64,000 nucleotides of DNA from Plantago major (lineage: Eukaryota > Streptophyta > Magnoliopsida > Lamiales > Plantaginaceae): the NCBI GenBank assembly GCA_026545765.1, contig CM048839.1:4858835-4922834 (forward strand), in the 5' to 3' direction. Positions within the stretch are counted from its first letter, which is position 1; every line of letters starts with the position of its first letter. The notes beneath the pieces are model-generated. The model was not told the origin of the DNA, ran no database searches, and worked only from the letters and a program-made list of their open reading frames with translations. Positions 22,212 to 33,989 of this stretch are shown here, piece after piece. The position numbers and the translations under genes were made by a program.

Positions 22212-22732
22212 GTTGATAAGCTAGATAGTATATGATTTTTATGAAATTAAGTAGTTGATTTGCTATATATAACATTATAAAACTAACTTATTTTAATAAG
22301 ATAGCTCAACAAATTTATCAGATCGATTAGTCTTTAAGTTATTAATTATACGTTTGCGTAACATACTTATTTCGAAATAAGTTATCGAATCTATAAGCTA
22401 AACGATAAGGTGGTATACTGCATGATACTTTTATCACTAACGATTCTAAGCTAGAAAGTTATTGCTTTTATGTTGGTCATGTGAAGGCAATAATTTTCCT
22501 TCTATGTTGATAATTTTCTTCTAGAAACTGTAGTCCAGGTGACTAATTGGACGTAGATAAATTATACAGCACCAAATGTCACTATACACCCTCGAATAAT
22601 TAGTTGTAGTTAAGAATATAAAAATTCAGTAGAAAAGATTATGCGCATCTTTCTTGATGTTTAATTAATTGTTAGGCAACGTAAGTTGTAGCCTTCAAAT
22701 CTTAATTATGACCCACTAGGATGTATTAGTAA

Positions 22733-23764
22733 GAGTTAAATTCAAAATACCCCGAGTTATTAAAAATGTGCGTGAAACCCTCTAAGTTAAAGAATTAGTA
22801 TCAAACCTTCTTGAGTTATCAAAAAATGTGCATTAAACCCCTGAGTTAAAAAATGAGTCCCTGAGTTATTAAAAATGAGCGTGAACCACCCATGAGTTAA
22901 CGAATCAGTTCCAAACCCCTGTGAGTTATTAAAAAATGTGTCCAAAACCCCTTGAGTTATTTAAAAATGTGTGCAAAATCCCCCAATCATTTTTTTTTCG
23001 ACGTATGAGGTACCCGTTATGACGACTGGGGATGTTCCATAACATTTTCCTACCCCAAATTAATGCGACCATGTGGACTGGATATTCTTAATTTTAGCGT
23101 TTTATTTCCGCCTTCACTTTTTTCGTTTACATGACTACTAATAAATTTGTATAATCTGTCGATAAGTAGTGATAATTTTTATCGGTGTTATATATGGTTG
23201 TTGTTTAAGTGTCTCAATGCTATATTACCAGTTGTGTGCGATTGTTCTATTGTTGATTTAACCAGAAAAAATGTGTAGAGTTTTAGTATTTTAATAGTTT
23301 AAATTACAATTGTTTTAATATTTCAAAAAAAAAAAAAGGACTAATGAGTACACCTACTTTTGCATCATGTATATTCAGTATTAATGTAAAATGGGTATCA
23401 TTGTGACCAGCTAAGGCTCCTAAATGATAGCTCAATGGTAAAGGAGGTAGGGGCTTTATAAAAATCTCAGGGGAGTTTCACACATTTTTAATAACTCAGG
23501 GGTGTTTCGTGAACATTTTTAATAATTCGGGGGGGGGGGGGGGGTGGTGTTCACACACTTTTTTAATAACTCAAGAGGGTTTGATACTAATTTGTTAATT
23601 CATGTGGCTTTTGCACCCATTTTTTATAACTTAGGGGCTCATTTATTAACTATGGGAGTTTCGCGCACACTTTTTAATAACTCAAGGGAGTTTGATACTA
23701 ATTCAATAACACAGAGGGACTTCACGCACATTTTTAATAACTTAAAGGGGTATGACACTAACTC
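22733..23764. mobile_element. Non-autonomous long-TIR element, Mutator-like (1,032 bp)
   Basis: Flanked by a perfect 10-bp direct repeat GTATTAGTAA (22723-22732 and 23765-23774). Its ends begin GAGTTA in inverted orientation. The outer ~260-320 bp on each side are inverted copies made of tandem units built around GAGTTATTAAAAATGTGCG followed by a C-rich stretch and AATTAGTATCAAAC. The ~450-bp centre (about 22990-23445) has no ORF. A run of 17-18 G at about 23529-23546 interrupts one right-arm unit. Long TIRs and a 9-10-bp target duplication fit Mutator-like elements; no transposase is present. Confidence 0.78.
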
Positions 23765-24526
23765 GTATTAGTAAAGTATAATTAATGTATGTAAAGCCTT
23801 ACAATAAGTTCACAAAACTCAATAATGTTTAGCTATTTGTAATTGTACGTACAAGTTTAACCTTTGTTTATCAAAGGTAACACTATATTTTATGACGGCC
23901 TCTACCGTCTCTGTACCAAATCAAACTTCCGACTTGACAAGTCAATGATCTTTTCACCAAATTGTTTCTTAACTTCACAAGCTATCTGAGTTACTTTATC
24001 AAATTAGCAACTAAACATCCTTGTAACAAACTTATTTCGACTGAGTATGTTATTAACCTATATTCATCAAGGGATGAGAGATGCTAGCTACAAGAAGAGG
24101 TTAAACACTACAATGTGAACATTTTTAAACAAGGAATATATTACATGAGTATACATGACATAAATATTTATTACAAGAGATCCAAAAAGAGACACAAGTG
24201 AGAAAACATTTTCAAAGGTCTCTAAAACACTGACCAGATTACCTTTCTACTACAATTGCCTGTCTCCTATCCACCAAAATGAAAAAAAGAGTACTTCAAA
24301 AACCTAACATAGCCAATGAGGTAGTTCACTTTACAACAGGAGGGTAATTAAGGTAACATGGCTAACAAGCCATGAAAAAAGGGGTGAAAAAACCCTCCTT
24401 TAAAAATGAACCTCATGGCAAAACAAGTGATGATCTGAAATGGTGGACTGGTGACAAGCCTCCGTAGCCGGGTAACCGGTAAAACAACATAAAAAAATGC
24501 ACAAAAGAAGCTGTTTTCGACACGAA

Positions 24527-25821
24527 TCACATGATCATTTTGAGTGCAATGCGCAATCTCTGCACGACATCCTTTATGTTGATCGCGAACTCTTCATCCT
24601 TCTGCAAGATAACATGTACTAACAAGTTAGTAAATGATTGTCAGTGAACAATGAGCTCCCAAGTTACAACACTTTTTTTTGAGAAAAATATGTACTACCT
24701 TTGCGATTATAGTAATGTTGAGAGCAGAATCGCCAAAGCTCATGACACTGCTGTTGACAACTGAGAGATGAAGCTTCTCGATTTCAGCAACTGTTCTTTC
24801 GAGCATCCCTTTCTTTTTTTCGCAATGGATGTTGATAAGAACATCCTTGTTGGAGAATCTAGCCTCAATTTGAGGGAGAGCCTCAGTGACTACTGGTCCA
24901 CTGGAAAAACTTTCAGGAGATGAAGAATCAGCATAACATTCGAATTTCTTGACAAACACGACGGATTCCATTGTTTCCTTCTTGGTTTCCTCCTCCAGGA
25001 TCCTGACTTTTTCCTGGAGCTGTTTCATATGCTTGATTGCATCTGTCAGGACGGACGCCTTGTCCATCTGAAAAAATAATAAAAAGGACTCGTTAAGGAG
25101 AGAAAGTTGTCAGCTTATGTTTCTATACGAATAATTCGAGAAAGGAAGTACCTTTTTCAGTCCAGGGATCAAAGTAGACAGAGTAATGAACCTCTGGCTG
25201 AGTTTTTCTCTCCGTTTCCTCTCAGCTAATATATGATCTTGCGATTGAGAGAGACGTGTGTTCATGGTGATTCTCTTTGCACCCTGACAAGGCTTGATCA
25301 CGAAGTTTTGGTTCGCGAGTGAGGTTTGGCCAGAAACAACTGATTCCGAAGGGAAAGTTATAGTACTTGAATTAGACCATGTTTCTTGTTCAGGCTTCAC
25401 GGGTGCAACTGGAGCTGAAAAACCCGAATTCAGAACCTGAAAAGTGTTCTGAGGCACATAATTCGACATGTTCTGCATTTTGCAGGAATTCCAGGTTGTG
25501 GTTTTCAGCTGCTTCGCAGGCCTGTTTAGCTCGGACAGAGGCAATTCCGCTGCCCTTTTGAAGTCAAGTGCCGGTTCTTGAGCGTAAGACTGATGTATAT
25601 CTTCGCCAAATCCAGAACCAACCGGAATCGAGTTGAACTCTTCGAATGAAGTCATTGGCCATTGATGTAAGAAAAAAGGATCATCCATTCCCTACACACA
25701 CAAAAAAAAATAAACTGACTTCAGTTAACCATGTCACATATGTCACACTATTTCGTCACATAAGAAAAACGAACGAAATTCTTACCAAGTCAGCTAAGGT
25801 TCTGAAGCTTGAAATCTCCAT
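24527..25821 (-). CDS. bHLH transcription factor, subgroup IVa (bHLH18/19/20/25, NAI1-like)
   Basis: Four exons on the minus strand: 25821-25786, 25691-25152, 25067-24699, 24601-24527. They join in frame to 339 aa. Exon 1 encodes the conserved leader MEISSFRTLADL, and the next exon starts GMDDPFFLHQWPM, a hallmark of this subgroup. The bHLH lies at about residues 166-225: DHILAERKRREKLSQRF (basic, with the H-E-R residues of G-box binders), LIPGLKK, then the second helix MDKASVLTDAIKHMKQLQEKV running into a leucine-rich coiled coil. The C-terminus is the ACT-like dimerisation fold (VLINIHCEKKKGMLERTVAEIE ... SALNITIIAK). It is a nuclear regulator. Subgroup members act in ER-body formation, iron-uptake control and defence; the role here cannot be set from sequence. 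Confidence 0.92.
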
Positions 25822-26475
25822 GACCCAAAAAATGGTTTGAGCTGTTTGACTGTGGATGTTTGAAGTATAAACCCTGAAGAAAACCAAATGAATGTGAGAC
25901 AATTATGTAATGTGATCTGTAGAGTTCTTGAAATGTACTACTTATCAAGATCAAGAAAGAACCGACAAAATTGTTTGGAGTTTGTAATGGAATGGAGAAA
26001 TTGCTAGTTATTAAGATCAAGAAGTCTTAAGTTTGAAAAAGTACGAACCTTAGGAGTACTGTGGACAAAACTGCACTTTTTTTCCACAAGTGAGTTCCAA
26101 TATTGTTGTAGTGGCAAATGGTGGTGACATTTATAGGTCCAACAAGCACAGTTTGGTCTTCTCTCCAATTATGTCTTTTTGTTCAAAGTCATTAAAGGGT
26201 TGGTGATGTGAACTGGCGTTTAGACGTACATTTGAACATCTCTTTCATCCTTAATATGAAATCGCAATTTGTTCTCTCTGTTTTTTTTTCAAAAGAAACT
26301 TTTGCTAGTGACCGTCGAAGTTACGAGATAAACATCACATATTAAATTATACATATTGCATATTTAGCTATAAACATCGCATGTTTAAAATTGCATGTAA
26401 TACAAATATAATGCTGACCTATTAAACTATTAAATACACGGTGTTTAAAGTGAAACACGTAATGTTTGTAGTTAG
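25822..26475. other. Promoter and leader region of the bHLH gene
   Basis: On the minus strand there is a TATAAAT at 26135-26129. A possible 5'-UTR intron has a donor-like AAG|GTTCGTAC near 26047 and an acceptor-like CATCCACAG near 25851. Both splice sites are guesses from consensus. The leftward end of the CACTA element lies about 660 bases upstream of the start codon. No other gene was seen. Confidence 0.45.
26129..26135 (-). promoter_or_regulatory. TATA box of the bHLH gene
   Basis: Minus-strand TATAAAT about 310 bases upstream of the start codon. This gives a leader of roughly 280 bases, long enough to hold the suspected 5'-UTR intron. Confidence 0.45.
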
Positions 26476-27480
26476 ATGCACTACAAGAAAAGCTCATTTT
26501 AACTACGGATATTGGTGACGGATTGATTCCGTTGCAAACTAGCGACGAATCGCTAGGAATAGCGACGAAATCGAGACGGATAGACGGATTAATCCGTCTC
26601 GAATCCGTCTCTAAATAGAGACGGATAGACGGATTAACTATCCGTCTCTAAATAGAGACGGATAAAAACATTTGTCCCTATTTAGGGACGGATAATTTAT
26701 CCGTCCCTAAATAGAGTTGACTGTTTTAAAAAGAAAAAAGAAAAAAAAGAAAAAATTGGATTCTGTGACAGATAGCGAATCCGTCGCTAAATCGGCTAGA
26801 AAAAACGGGCAGTAAACCCTTTCTTCTCCATTCTCTTCTGCTTTTCTTTCTTCTTCTCCTTTCTTCCATTTTCGCAATTCTTCCAATCCGACCAAAACTC
26901 AACCATTCCGGCCAATCTTGGTCTCTTTTCGAAGCTCGTGGGACAAGGAACTCAGGTGGTCCATCAATTTCATCTTTATTCGGCTAATTTCTCCGTAATC
27001 GAAGGTATTTTGGCTAAAACCCTTACTTTTTAAAATTTGGAAATTTTGTTAATTTCGACTAGTTTGAGCAATTGTATGTTTATAGGAAGTACGTAGTAGC
27101 TAGTTTAGCTTATATTACGTGTTGTGTTAACTTTGACATGTGCAATTGATATATTTATTGTGAAATTGGATTGTAAATATAATGTTAGGATGATTGTAAG
27201 TATGTAGGGTATTTAGTTTGATATTTTCGTATATGTACTAGGATTAGGAAGATTTAATTGTGTGTTTGGAGACAATGTGGTGAATTTGGTGATTTTAATA
27301 TAATTTTTTCGTATTAACATAAAAATAATTACTACTATGGAGAATTGTAATTTTTTTTCGTATTAACATAACATTCTTAACGTATCATAATTAAGAATGT
27401 AATTATACACTTGGAATTGCAATTGTAATGATAGCTCTTATTTTTTTCAACAAAACATCATCAATCTCAACACTTTAAGG

Positions 27481-27922
27481 ATGACTTCTCCACCTTCGTC
27501 ACCTCCTCCACCGTTGCCTACACCATTGCCTCCTCCACCAAATTCATCGGAGTGGCCGTATCATAGTTCTGCCGAGTAAGTATGCTTCGTCTTTCGCAGT
27601 AGTGATTCCATTTCTAACATGTAAACTGTATTTTGTAGTTGACTTAGCATAATTGATTTTTAACCTCGTTTTTTTTTTTTTTTATGTATGTAGAAATTGC
27701 GGTACACTCTCATATGCAGACATGTGGACAAGTTTTTCTACTTTCGATAGAGCATTGGAGGCAGAAATGAAGGCCGACGAAGATGCAAAGATGGCTAAAA
27801 CCGATGTTGTTAAAGAAGAATTGGATGATGAGGATTTTGACATGACCATTGAGAGGATGCTGAACTTTCGATTATTTGAAAGTTCATATCATATGCTTGA
27901 ATATAGACGGAATCATCTCTAG
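27481..27922 (+). CDS. Two-exon ORF inside the CACTA element
   Basis: Exons 27481-27575 and 27694-27922 (GTAAGT donor; T-rich tract and TAG acceptor) join to 107 aa. The N-terminus is Pro-rich (SPPSSPPPPLPTPLPPPP). It continues NCGTLSYADMWTSFSTFDRA, then an acidic, Lys/Glu-rich helical stretch (KADEDAKMAKTDVVKEELDDEDFD) and a basic end. I do not recognise the family. Pro-rich tails occur in plant CACTA transposase products, so this may be a remnant of an element gene; it may also be a captured host fragment. A transcript would be needed to support the intron. Confidence 0.4.
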
Positions 27923-27998
27923 GTTAGTGTATATATTCGTATCTTATTTGTGATAATATGATCATTCTTCTTTATTTGTTTGTGCTTTATTTGTGAGT

Positions 27999-28255
27999 GG
28001 TATGTTAGCCACTATATGTGGGTGATATATTAGTCACCATTTGTGTAGTATGCGTAATTTTTCATCCATAACTCATGGTATGCACTATATGTGAGACTGA
28101 ACTTGTGTGATATGTTAGTCACTATTGTGTTAGCAAATTTTAGGACAATATGAGTTATATGTTAGCTACTATATGTGGGTGATATGCTAGTCACCATGTG
28201 TGTAGTCCCCTCATTTAATTTTCATCCGTAACTCATGGTATACACTTTACGATTT
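27999..28255. repeat. ~150-bp direct repeats in the CACTA element
   Basis: Two units share ATGTTAGC(C/T)ACTATATGTGGG, GTGATAT(A/G)(T/C)TAGTCACCAT and TTTTCATCC(A/G)TAACTCATGGT. They are separated by a degenerate partial unit (ATGTTAGTCACTA at about 28119). Confidence 0.7.
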
Positions 28256-28930
28256 CAGGTTGATGTGGTGAGGCGAATCGACATTCGAGGAACTGTCAGT
28301 TCAAGAAGAAAAAACACACCTTCTTAGCCTTGATACATTTATGATCCTTTAAGATATTTCGTTTTGAACTTGTGTTTTTCTGCCACTGGACTTCTAATTT
28401 TAGCTTCTGTACGGATATTTAATTTCGTTATGGATAATTTGTATTTGTTGAATGCTTTTTGTTAATTAGTATAGTTTAATTATTTAAGGTATATTTAGTC
28501 TTCGGTTTGGATAATTTGTATTCGTCGAATCTCTATTGTTAATTAATACAATTTAATTATTTCGGGTATATTATCTACTATTATATTGTGCGAAAAACAG
28601 GTGAAATGTGAAACAAGAATTAAAATAAAAAAATTAAAAAAACAGGTTTTTAGCGACGGATAGAAATCCATCGCTAAAAATGGCGAATTTGGGCGAATTT
28701 GGGCTGGGACTTTTAGTGACGGATTAGGAATTCGTCGCTAACAGTCCCAGTCAGTTAGGGACGGATAAGTAATCCGTCCCTAATTCGCGACGGATAAATC
28801 CGTCGCCAATCCATCGCGAATTAGAGACGGATTACTTATCCGTCCCTAATTTCTTTGCGACGCCCGTTTTTAAGATGGGCATCTTATCCGTCGCCCGATC
28901 CGTCGCTAAAGCCTTTTTTTTTTAGTGATG

Positions 28931-30811
28931 TGTTACGTTGATTTTCTCTCTCCAAAATTTTGGTAAAAGTTTGTATAATTGTTAAAGAGAACAAGATTAG
29001 ACGGTAGCTTTAAAAGCGATTGTGAAGTGTTAGTGCAGGTAATTATTTGTAATTATTATCAAATTAAAAGAAAAGCCAATTCTTGGCTAAGAAAATCAAT
29101 GCTAGAAAGGGTTGAAATTTGAAGGTTACAAGTTGAAATTTTCAAAAGGATAAATAAACAATTCGGCCAACAAACTTAGCTGATTATTGCGGCTTTTGCT
29201 CACTGAACCGGGAAAAGGAGATATTTGTATTAAACCCCCCATATGCTTTATAAAATTTGAAATTTTCCACCTAACTTCCTTTCGTCTCCTTTTTTTTTTT
29301 TTTTAGAATAACTTCCTTTCGTTTCAGGAGTCGGGTTTATTAGATTCTATTGTAACCTATTGTCATTGTAAATGTGGTAAATTATAACGGCTTGACCCCT
29401 TGCTGACTGAGGCTTGACACTTTGTGCTTGTGTAATTATCAATGATTGAGTCACACACGTATTGTTGGTCTAATATTATTTGATTTGTGTTGTAGCCCTC
29501 CTTTCTTATACCCTTAACATTTATGCATTATTTGATGTCGAATATGGGGCATCGCTCAATTAGTGTGAATGTTGATACACTTCTTGGCTTCTTGCATACA
29601 TACTTGAATTGAGGTCCAAGTCATTATTTTGATAAGTATGATTATACAGTAGTAAAAATCACCCACAATCATATAGGGGAGTTACATATTACGAACCAGA
29701 CTACAAAACCACTTATGGCCTTCGAGTAACTTCAATAACGATGCAACATTAAGGGAATAATTGCAAATTTTAAATTGTCAGGAATCATTTTGCATAAACG
29801 GGAAACGTTAGGTACTTCATAGCAATTTACTAAAATTATGGAATTGGTTTGTTCACTTAGTCGACCACCTAATTAATAATGGTAGCGGCAAGTGGATAAA
29901 ATCAGTTCTCCATATTTTTCGGAGAGGAGAATAGATAGTTGCTTGCATCGTTGGTGACTCATGACAATTAAGCTTCCTAAGATTAATTAGTTAATTAGCA
30001 ATTGTGCACATGTTTACGTGTAATAATGTAGTAAAATATTAGGGCAACAGAGATGAGATGACTACTCGTTTGTGATCAAATTGACTCTCCGACCAATAAT
30101 TGTTGGCCGAACCGAAACTTCTTCAAGCCCAAATTTACTTACAAGAAGTGGAGTCCACACTCACCATACTCGTATTCCACCTAAGAGTTGAATCACAAAT
30201 CGATCTCATTAACTTATTTGGTAACGGTGAAATATTTCATATCGTCTTCCATAAAATTATCTTATTTCGTTGGAGAGAACTATACTCAATGACTATAATT
30301 AGAATATATTACAAATAATTTTAAAGGCACAAAGTCTTGAAAAGGACGTGTAAGAGACCTTGAAAATAGATTAATATTCTTAAATATATGTATAATGTTT
30401 TAAACAATACCAATAATGTTTTATTATTGGTGGAACAAGCCTTGTCTAGTCTAGTGTCTCGGGTCCAATTCTCCTTATTTAAGTCATAATAAACAAAGCT
30501 TCTTACTACAAATAAAGTAATAAAATAAAGGGAACACGGACAATATAATCTAAATAATTTATACGTCATCGGGATAGAAATACATAGTGAACATTTTATA
30601 TTATTTTTATGCATATGTATAACAATGTTTTTAGTAAAACCTCTAATGTTTTTGATATAACTATAATGTTTGACCGCCTCTTCTGGTCTCTCCATAAGAC
30701 CGTCTCTCATGAGACTTACTCTAAATGCATAATATGGTATCAAAGGGGTTCGAATTGATCGTTTATACCCTAATCCAATGATAAACTGTTTCCAAAAGAA
30801 TGACATTTGTG
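28931..30811. other. Intergenic DNA, nothing recognised
   Basis: AT-rich. No gene, no clear transposon ends and no RNA gene were seen. Short ORFs at 30100-30318 and 30321-30806 (minus) have no recognisable content. Confidence 0.5.
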
Positions 30812-32460
30812 CTTGAATCGATAAATTGTTAGACTAATAATAATTGGGAAAAATCCGACAAAGGTACCTTAAGTTGTGTCATTTCCGAAAAAGGTACATT
30901 TAGTTGTTACCGTCCGATTTTAGTACCTTAACTTTCAATTTTGTCCAATTTGTATACTCCGTCAGTCCAATTTGACGACTTCGTCAATTTTGACCGTTTT
31001 AGCGCGGGAAAATTCTGAAAAATGTACCTTAAGTTGTGACATTTTCGCTTTTGGTACCTTTGTTTATGACAGTCCAATTTTAATTTTTAATGGGTAAAAT
31101 GACAAATAAAATAATTTTCGTCAATGTCAATTGAACCATATTGTTTTCGATAATTATGAAGTAACCCCATTTTATCAAAATAAGTTTCAAAAAGCCCCAT
31201 TATGAGATTAATAAAAAGGTAAAAACAAAAAAAGATCAAAAGAAAATTAAGTTAAAAAGAAGGCAAAAATTTTTTGGAAGAAAACAAGAAAATTGAGACT
31301 AACCCAATTTCTGCCATGGAAACTTGCTGCCAGAAGCTTCACCATGAAGCTTTAGCTTGGAAGATCAATGGCAATGGTGAAGTGTGGAGTTCAATATGGC
31401 CATGTTGCTTCATCCCCTCCACCGGTGCCCTTCCACCCCACTCCACCACCACCTCCCTCCACTGCGACCACCGACATGTCCTCCGCACCTCCACCCTCAA
31501 TTTCAAATTGGCCATGGAAGCATCTGCCATGGCAGATCTGTTAGACCCATGGCCGTCTGGAAGATCCGTGGTGGAGCTTTAGGCGCGGGAAATCCTTTCA
31601 CCAATGGAGCTTCCATGGTAGACTGCCATGGAAGAAGAAGAAGAAAAAGCTCCCATGGCTTCTATGTATTTTTTCTTTTTCTTTAATTATGTTTTAATTT
31701 TAAATTTCTAAGGTAGTCCATAGTCCATATTCTCATGGGTAATTTTAATTTTTCCCATAAAATAGGACCTATTTGAAATTAACAAATATATACCGTATTT
31801 ACATTTTAATGCAACGTATTTTAGTATTTTGCAAAGTGACACATGTCGCGATATTAAATCAACACGTGTCGTAGGGTACCTAAATTGGACAATAATGCAT
31901 TTAAAGGTACCAAAATCGGACTGTCACAAATAAGGTACCAAAAGCGGAAATGTCACAATTAAAACGGTCAAAATTGACGAAATCATCAAATTGACCGACT
32001 GAGTATACAAATTGGACAAAATTGAAAGTTAAGGTACCAAAATCGCAGGTAATAACTAAATACCTTTTTGAAAATGACACAACTTAAGAATTTTTTTGAT
32101 TTTTCCCAATAGTAATTTCAAAACAATGTGGAACCTCCGGCTTTTAATTTATGAGACCCACATGTAAATGAAGATTTCAACGAGGCAAGTGTAGTATCAA
32201 TCCAACTTGAATCGATAAATGGTTAGACTAATAATTTCAAAATAATGTGGAACCTCCGACAGTTTGTGGGACCCACATAACATGTAAATGGTGAATGCAT
32301 TGGGGTAAGTGTAGTATCGATCAAACTCAAATCGATAAATGGTTAGACTAATAGTTCCAAAACAATGTGGAACCTCCGACTTTCAATTTTTAGGACTTAC
32401 ATAACATGTAATGATGTAAATGGAGAGTGCATCGGGGTAAGTGGAACATCGATCCATGAA
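30812..32460. repeat. ~120-bp tandem repeat array split by a transposon
   Basis: Units contain CTTGAATCGATAAATGGTTAG, ACTAATA, TTCAAAACAATGTGGAACCT and a GGACCCACATAACATGTAA-type stretch. Two fairly intact units and a partial one lie at about 32108-32460. The left part of one more unit is at 30812-30845, and its right part resumes at 32108, immediately after the inserted element. Confidence 0.75.
30846..32107. mobile_element. Long-TIR element, Mutator-like, 1,262 bp
   Basis: The ends both read GGGAAAAATC inward, and inverted similarity extends about 200 bp on each side, including TAAGTTGTGTCATTT, CCTTAACTTTCAATTTTGTC and TCAATTTTGACCGTTTTA. Flanks AATAATAATT (30836-30845) and AATAGTAATT (32108-32117) match at 9 of 10 bases. 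The core (about 31270-31680) is more GC-rich than its surroundings and has at least six CCATGG sites. No transposase was found. The core may be captured sequence, as in Pack-MULEs. Confidence 0.75.
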
Positions 32461-33604
32461 AGTCTGTTAAAAACATTACTATATAAAGTTTAGTGGTGGA
32501 ATATATATATATATATATATATAGCTAGCTAGTGCAGATTCCTTTCCTTCAATTATCCTTGTATCTAGATATTGCTTATTATTCATGATTATTAATATAA
32601 TACATCATATTCCTAATTAGTTTGACTAGAAACCGCACGTAATTAAGAGGATTCAAGAAATCCAACAGGGAATTAACAATATCAAGTGACAGATAGATAC
32701 CATGAAATGAAATTTAGTTGTTGCAAATTGCCCAATCAAATAGTTTCTCAAGATATGAAAAGATTACAGTACACATCTACCAGAATTAAATAATTTCCGT
32801 GACGTGACAACAATTATTCATACTACATGATAATGAATAATATTAATGTACTTGATGAACATAAACCGCTTTCATTCGTTTTCTTCTCACTAGTAGTTCA
32901 AAATATTGAGTACCATCACTTATGGCTGAATATATGTCCTAACGAGTAACGATCTTAATATACAAATCCGAATGCAAAAGGGGTTAAAGCGAACTGGGCT
33001 CGTCCCAAACATACAAAGGGGCTAAATGGAATACATAATCAGACGGAGGGGATAAAAGATAAGGTGATCCTTCTATTATGTAAAAAAGAAGTACTTCCCA
33101 CTAGACGATCATCGCCATCAGTTATGTGATCATGACTAATCCATAATCTTGAGTTTGGTGGGATTAATGAGGTGGAAATACAATTAAGGTACACACAAAT
33201 AATGGCTCTAAGTACTTTTGTAGAATTTTGTTTGTTTAAGTTACACTTGCGGAAAATTAATGAGCTTTACTGCATATATTGAATTATTAACGGGGATAGC
33301 ATGTTACTTGGTCTAATATTTGAGCGTTACTATGCCTTATAAATGTACAATTAATTTGGCCTTCTTTAGTGTTCGTTAGTGCAATTGGACTCCCTTGTAT
33401 CTACATACGTTCCTTATACTTGCGTGTTAGAAGGAGATATCTTACATGCTTAATGCGAGTTTGTTCTTTCAATAGCATGAGATATTATACTCGTATAATA
33501 TACTTCGTTTGTAAAATACTTAGACGGAAGCAAGTAGAATCAATTGGTTCAACTTTGTTACAGTAATACAGTTTTATCTCCTTTATCAAGGTGCTCGCGT
33601 GGAT
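32461..33604. other. Intergenic DNA, nothing recognised
   Basis: Contains an AT dinucleotide run at 32501-32523. No gene or clear element was seen up to the poly-T that ends the LINE. Confidence 0.5.
32501..32523. repeat. (AT)11 microsatellite
   Basis: Perfect AT dinucleotide run of 23 bases in noncoding DNA. Confidence 0.8.
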
Positions 33605-33989
33605 TTTTTTTTTTTTAATCAGTTAAATATTATAACTCATAAGCACCAGAGTGCTAAGATTGCAGAGTCCAATTGTCATTGTAAAGCATATCAACCCAAG
33701 CTATAACTAAATTATAGCTAGGTGATTGACAAAACTCCATAGCAAACTAAAATAGCCTAACCTTTCAGAAACTCCAAACTATACTATACAGCCTCAACCA
33801 AAATTCAATCCAGTATATAACCACTGTGTTCAATACCTCCTTAGGATAATTCTCCCAGTCCGCCAATTCATAAGAATGCCGAATTAGATTCCTAGTCTTG
33901 AACCAGAACCAAACATTGCGTTTGATAGTTTCAAAAGTGTTTGTCGGAGAGGGAGAAATACCTGAAAAAATTAGATCGTTCCTCGATTG

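Larger units (their letters stand above)
19933..24526. other. AT-rich intergenic DNA with nested small transposons
   Basis: No gene was found. Recognisable items are a Stowaway-like hairpin at 20680-20940, a ~150-bp tandem duplication at 21747-22000, a MITE at 22089-22211 and a long-TIR element at 22733-23764. The stretch 23775-24526 shows nothing further and includes the 3' flank of the bHLH gene. Confidence 0.6.
26479..28927. mobile_element. CACTA (En/Spm) element, 2.45 kb, non-autonomous
   Basis: The left end is CACTACAAGAAAA and the right end, read inward, is CACTAAAAAAAA. Both are flanked by the 3-bp duplication ATG (26476-26478, 28928-28930). About 300 bp inside each end there are many direct and inverted copies of the motif GACGGAT/ATCCGTC, the usual subterminal transposase-binding array. 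No transposase of normal size is present. A two-exon ORF lies inside (27481-27922). A pair of ~150-bp direct repeats lies at about 27999-28255. Confidence 0.9.

Noticed and set aside
22759..23760. CRISPR-like appearance of regularly spaced repeats
   Set aside because: The sequence is plant nuclear DNA; units are variable, form inverted arms of a transposon-like element and have no cas genes nearby.
30321..30806. 161-aa minus-strand frame
   Set aside because: No ATG-led conserved content, rich in Tyr, Leu and Ile as expected for AT-rich noncoding DNA.
31274..31582. 102-aa frame in the second long-TIR element
   Set aside because: It starts at TTG and has no domain; similar-length frames occur on both strands of the same GC-richer core. 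Treated as part of a possible captured fragment, not a gene.
30846..32107. Solo LTR or LTR pair interpretation
   Set aside because: The ends are inverted rather than direct repeats and the duplication is about 10 bp, which fits a TIR element.
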